This document shows, in pieces, positions 29,227-29,368 of a stretch of DNA of 29,368 nt. Origin of the DNA: a virus; the IMG/VR virus record IMGVR_UViG_3300025276_000149, positions 1 to 29,368 of that record; one strand, given 5' to 3'. Position numbers and translations under genes: made by a program. How positions within the stretch are numbered: position 1 is the first letter of the stretch; each line of letters opens with the position of its first letter. Below the pieces are notes generated by a model. It saw only the letters and a program-made list of their open reading frames with translations, searched no databases and was not told the origin of the DNA.

Positions 29227-29368
29227 TGAAACTATTAAACATTAACGCTAGCAATACAAAAATAATGAAAACCCAAACCGGTACAGAATATGAAATTGCT
29301 AGCCTTTCCCTTATGCCTGACTCCATTATATGCCCTGCCCAAACGATAGCTGAATGCAAGGATCCTTG
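29226..29368 (+). CDS. Conserved phage protein with MKLLNI start, N-terminal part only
   Basis: Forty-seven residues are in the window, beginning MKLLNINASNTKIMKTQTGT and reaching SIICPAQTIAECKDP. From memory, a family of marine-phage proteins starts MKLLNxxxNxKxxK and has a CP-x6-C-x3-C cysteine motif at this point; function unknown. AAGGAA lies 8 nt before the ATG within the structured leader element. The gene runs off the right edge. Confidence 0.65.
   Translation, partial: MKLLNINASNTKIMKTQTGTEYEIASLSLMPDSIICPAQTIAECKDP

Noticed and set aside
29168-29359. Minus-strand 63-residue frame with hydrophobic middle
   Set aside because: It is antisense to the MKLLNI gene and its leader, which have a ribosome site and a recognisable start. 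No ribosome site on the minus strand.
1-29368. CRISPR arrays, insertion sequences, transposases
   Set aside because: No regularly spaced repeats with unique spacers and no transposase-like protein were seen; the only coding tandem repeats are the fibre blades.

Overview
The window looks like part of the genome of a temperate-capable, short-tailed (T7/podovirus-like) marine phage, or a prophage of it. The best single clue is the family A DNA polymerase (20160-22313, minus). It carries two DnaJ-type CxxCxGxG zinc knuckles between its 3'-5' exonuclease and polymerase parts. From memory, this is the trademark of the SAR116 phage HMO-2011 and its relatives in SAR116, Roseobacter and SAR11 hosts. 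A marine alphaproteobacterial host is therefore my inference, not something the sequence proves.

Layout. (1) 1-14451, plus strand: virion and lysis module. It starts with the end of one tail fibre gene and a second fibre with seven tandem repeats (probable seven-bladed propeller). A cluster of small membrane proteins follows: an XhlA-like coiled-coil/TM protein, an EF-hand/TM protein and a GTA-type three-TM holin. Next come a GH19 endolysin, a HlyC-type lysine acyltransferase behind its own strong promoter, and six structural or ejection-type proteins, one ending in an S74 auto-cleaving chaperone. (2) 14451-14586: convergent intergenic region with a structured repeat element and a terminator. 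(3) 14586-24531, minus strand: dense replication and nucleotide operon. In transcription order it holds DnaB-like helicase, methyltransferase, two small proteins, DNA polymerase, SSB-like protein, Fe-S PD-(D/E)XK exonuclease, PD-(D/E)XK nuclease, a hypothetical protein, DUF3310, MazG, class II ribonucleotide reductase, an RMF-like protein and another PD-(D/E)XK nuclease. (4) 24593-28393, minus: a terminator, two small genes, primase, zinc-ribbon protein, a tRNA 3'-end attP candidate, ThyX, a small protein and a tyrosine integrase. (5) 28394-29368: control-like region with a candidate sRNA, two coupled small genes flanked by 28-nt direct repeats, and the start of a plus-strand gene preceded by a second copy of the structured element from region 2.

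How it works together. The minus-strand genes make a self-contained DNA synthesis kit: primase, helicase, polymerase, SSB and exonucleases, plus RNR, ThyX and MazG/DUF3310 for the nucleotide pool. The integrase and tRNA fragment allow integration. Host-type promoters at four transcription units share an invariant TAACTAAG box, which I propose as the phage's own operator. No repressor gene was recognised.

Most interesting: the HlyC-type acyltransferase gene ends one base before a gene for a 424-residue virion-type protein that has 19 arginines and exactly one lysine (Lys293). This suggests a phage-encoded lysine acylation system acting on, or shaped around, a virion protein. Seven coding sequences of 43-59 codons, each with a ribosome binding site and/or stop-start coupling to a neighbour, are described here (2602-2781, 8259-8438, 22310-22489, 24924-25055, 27133-27282, 28643-28822, 28819-28953).
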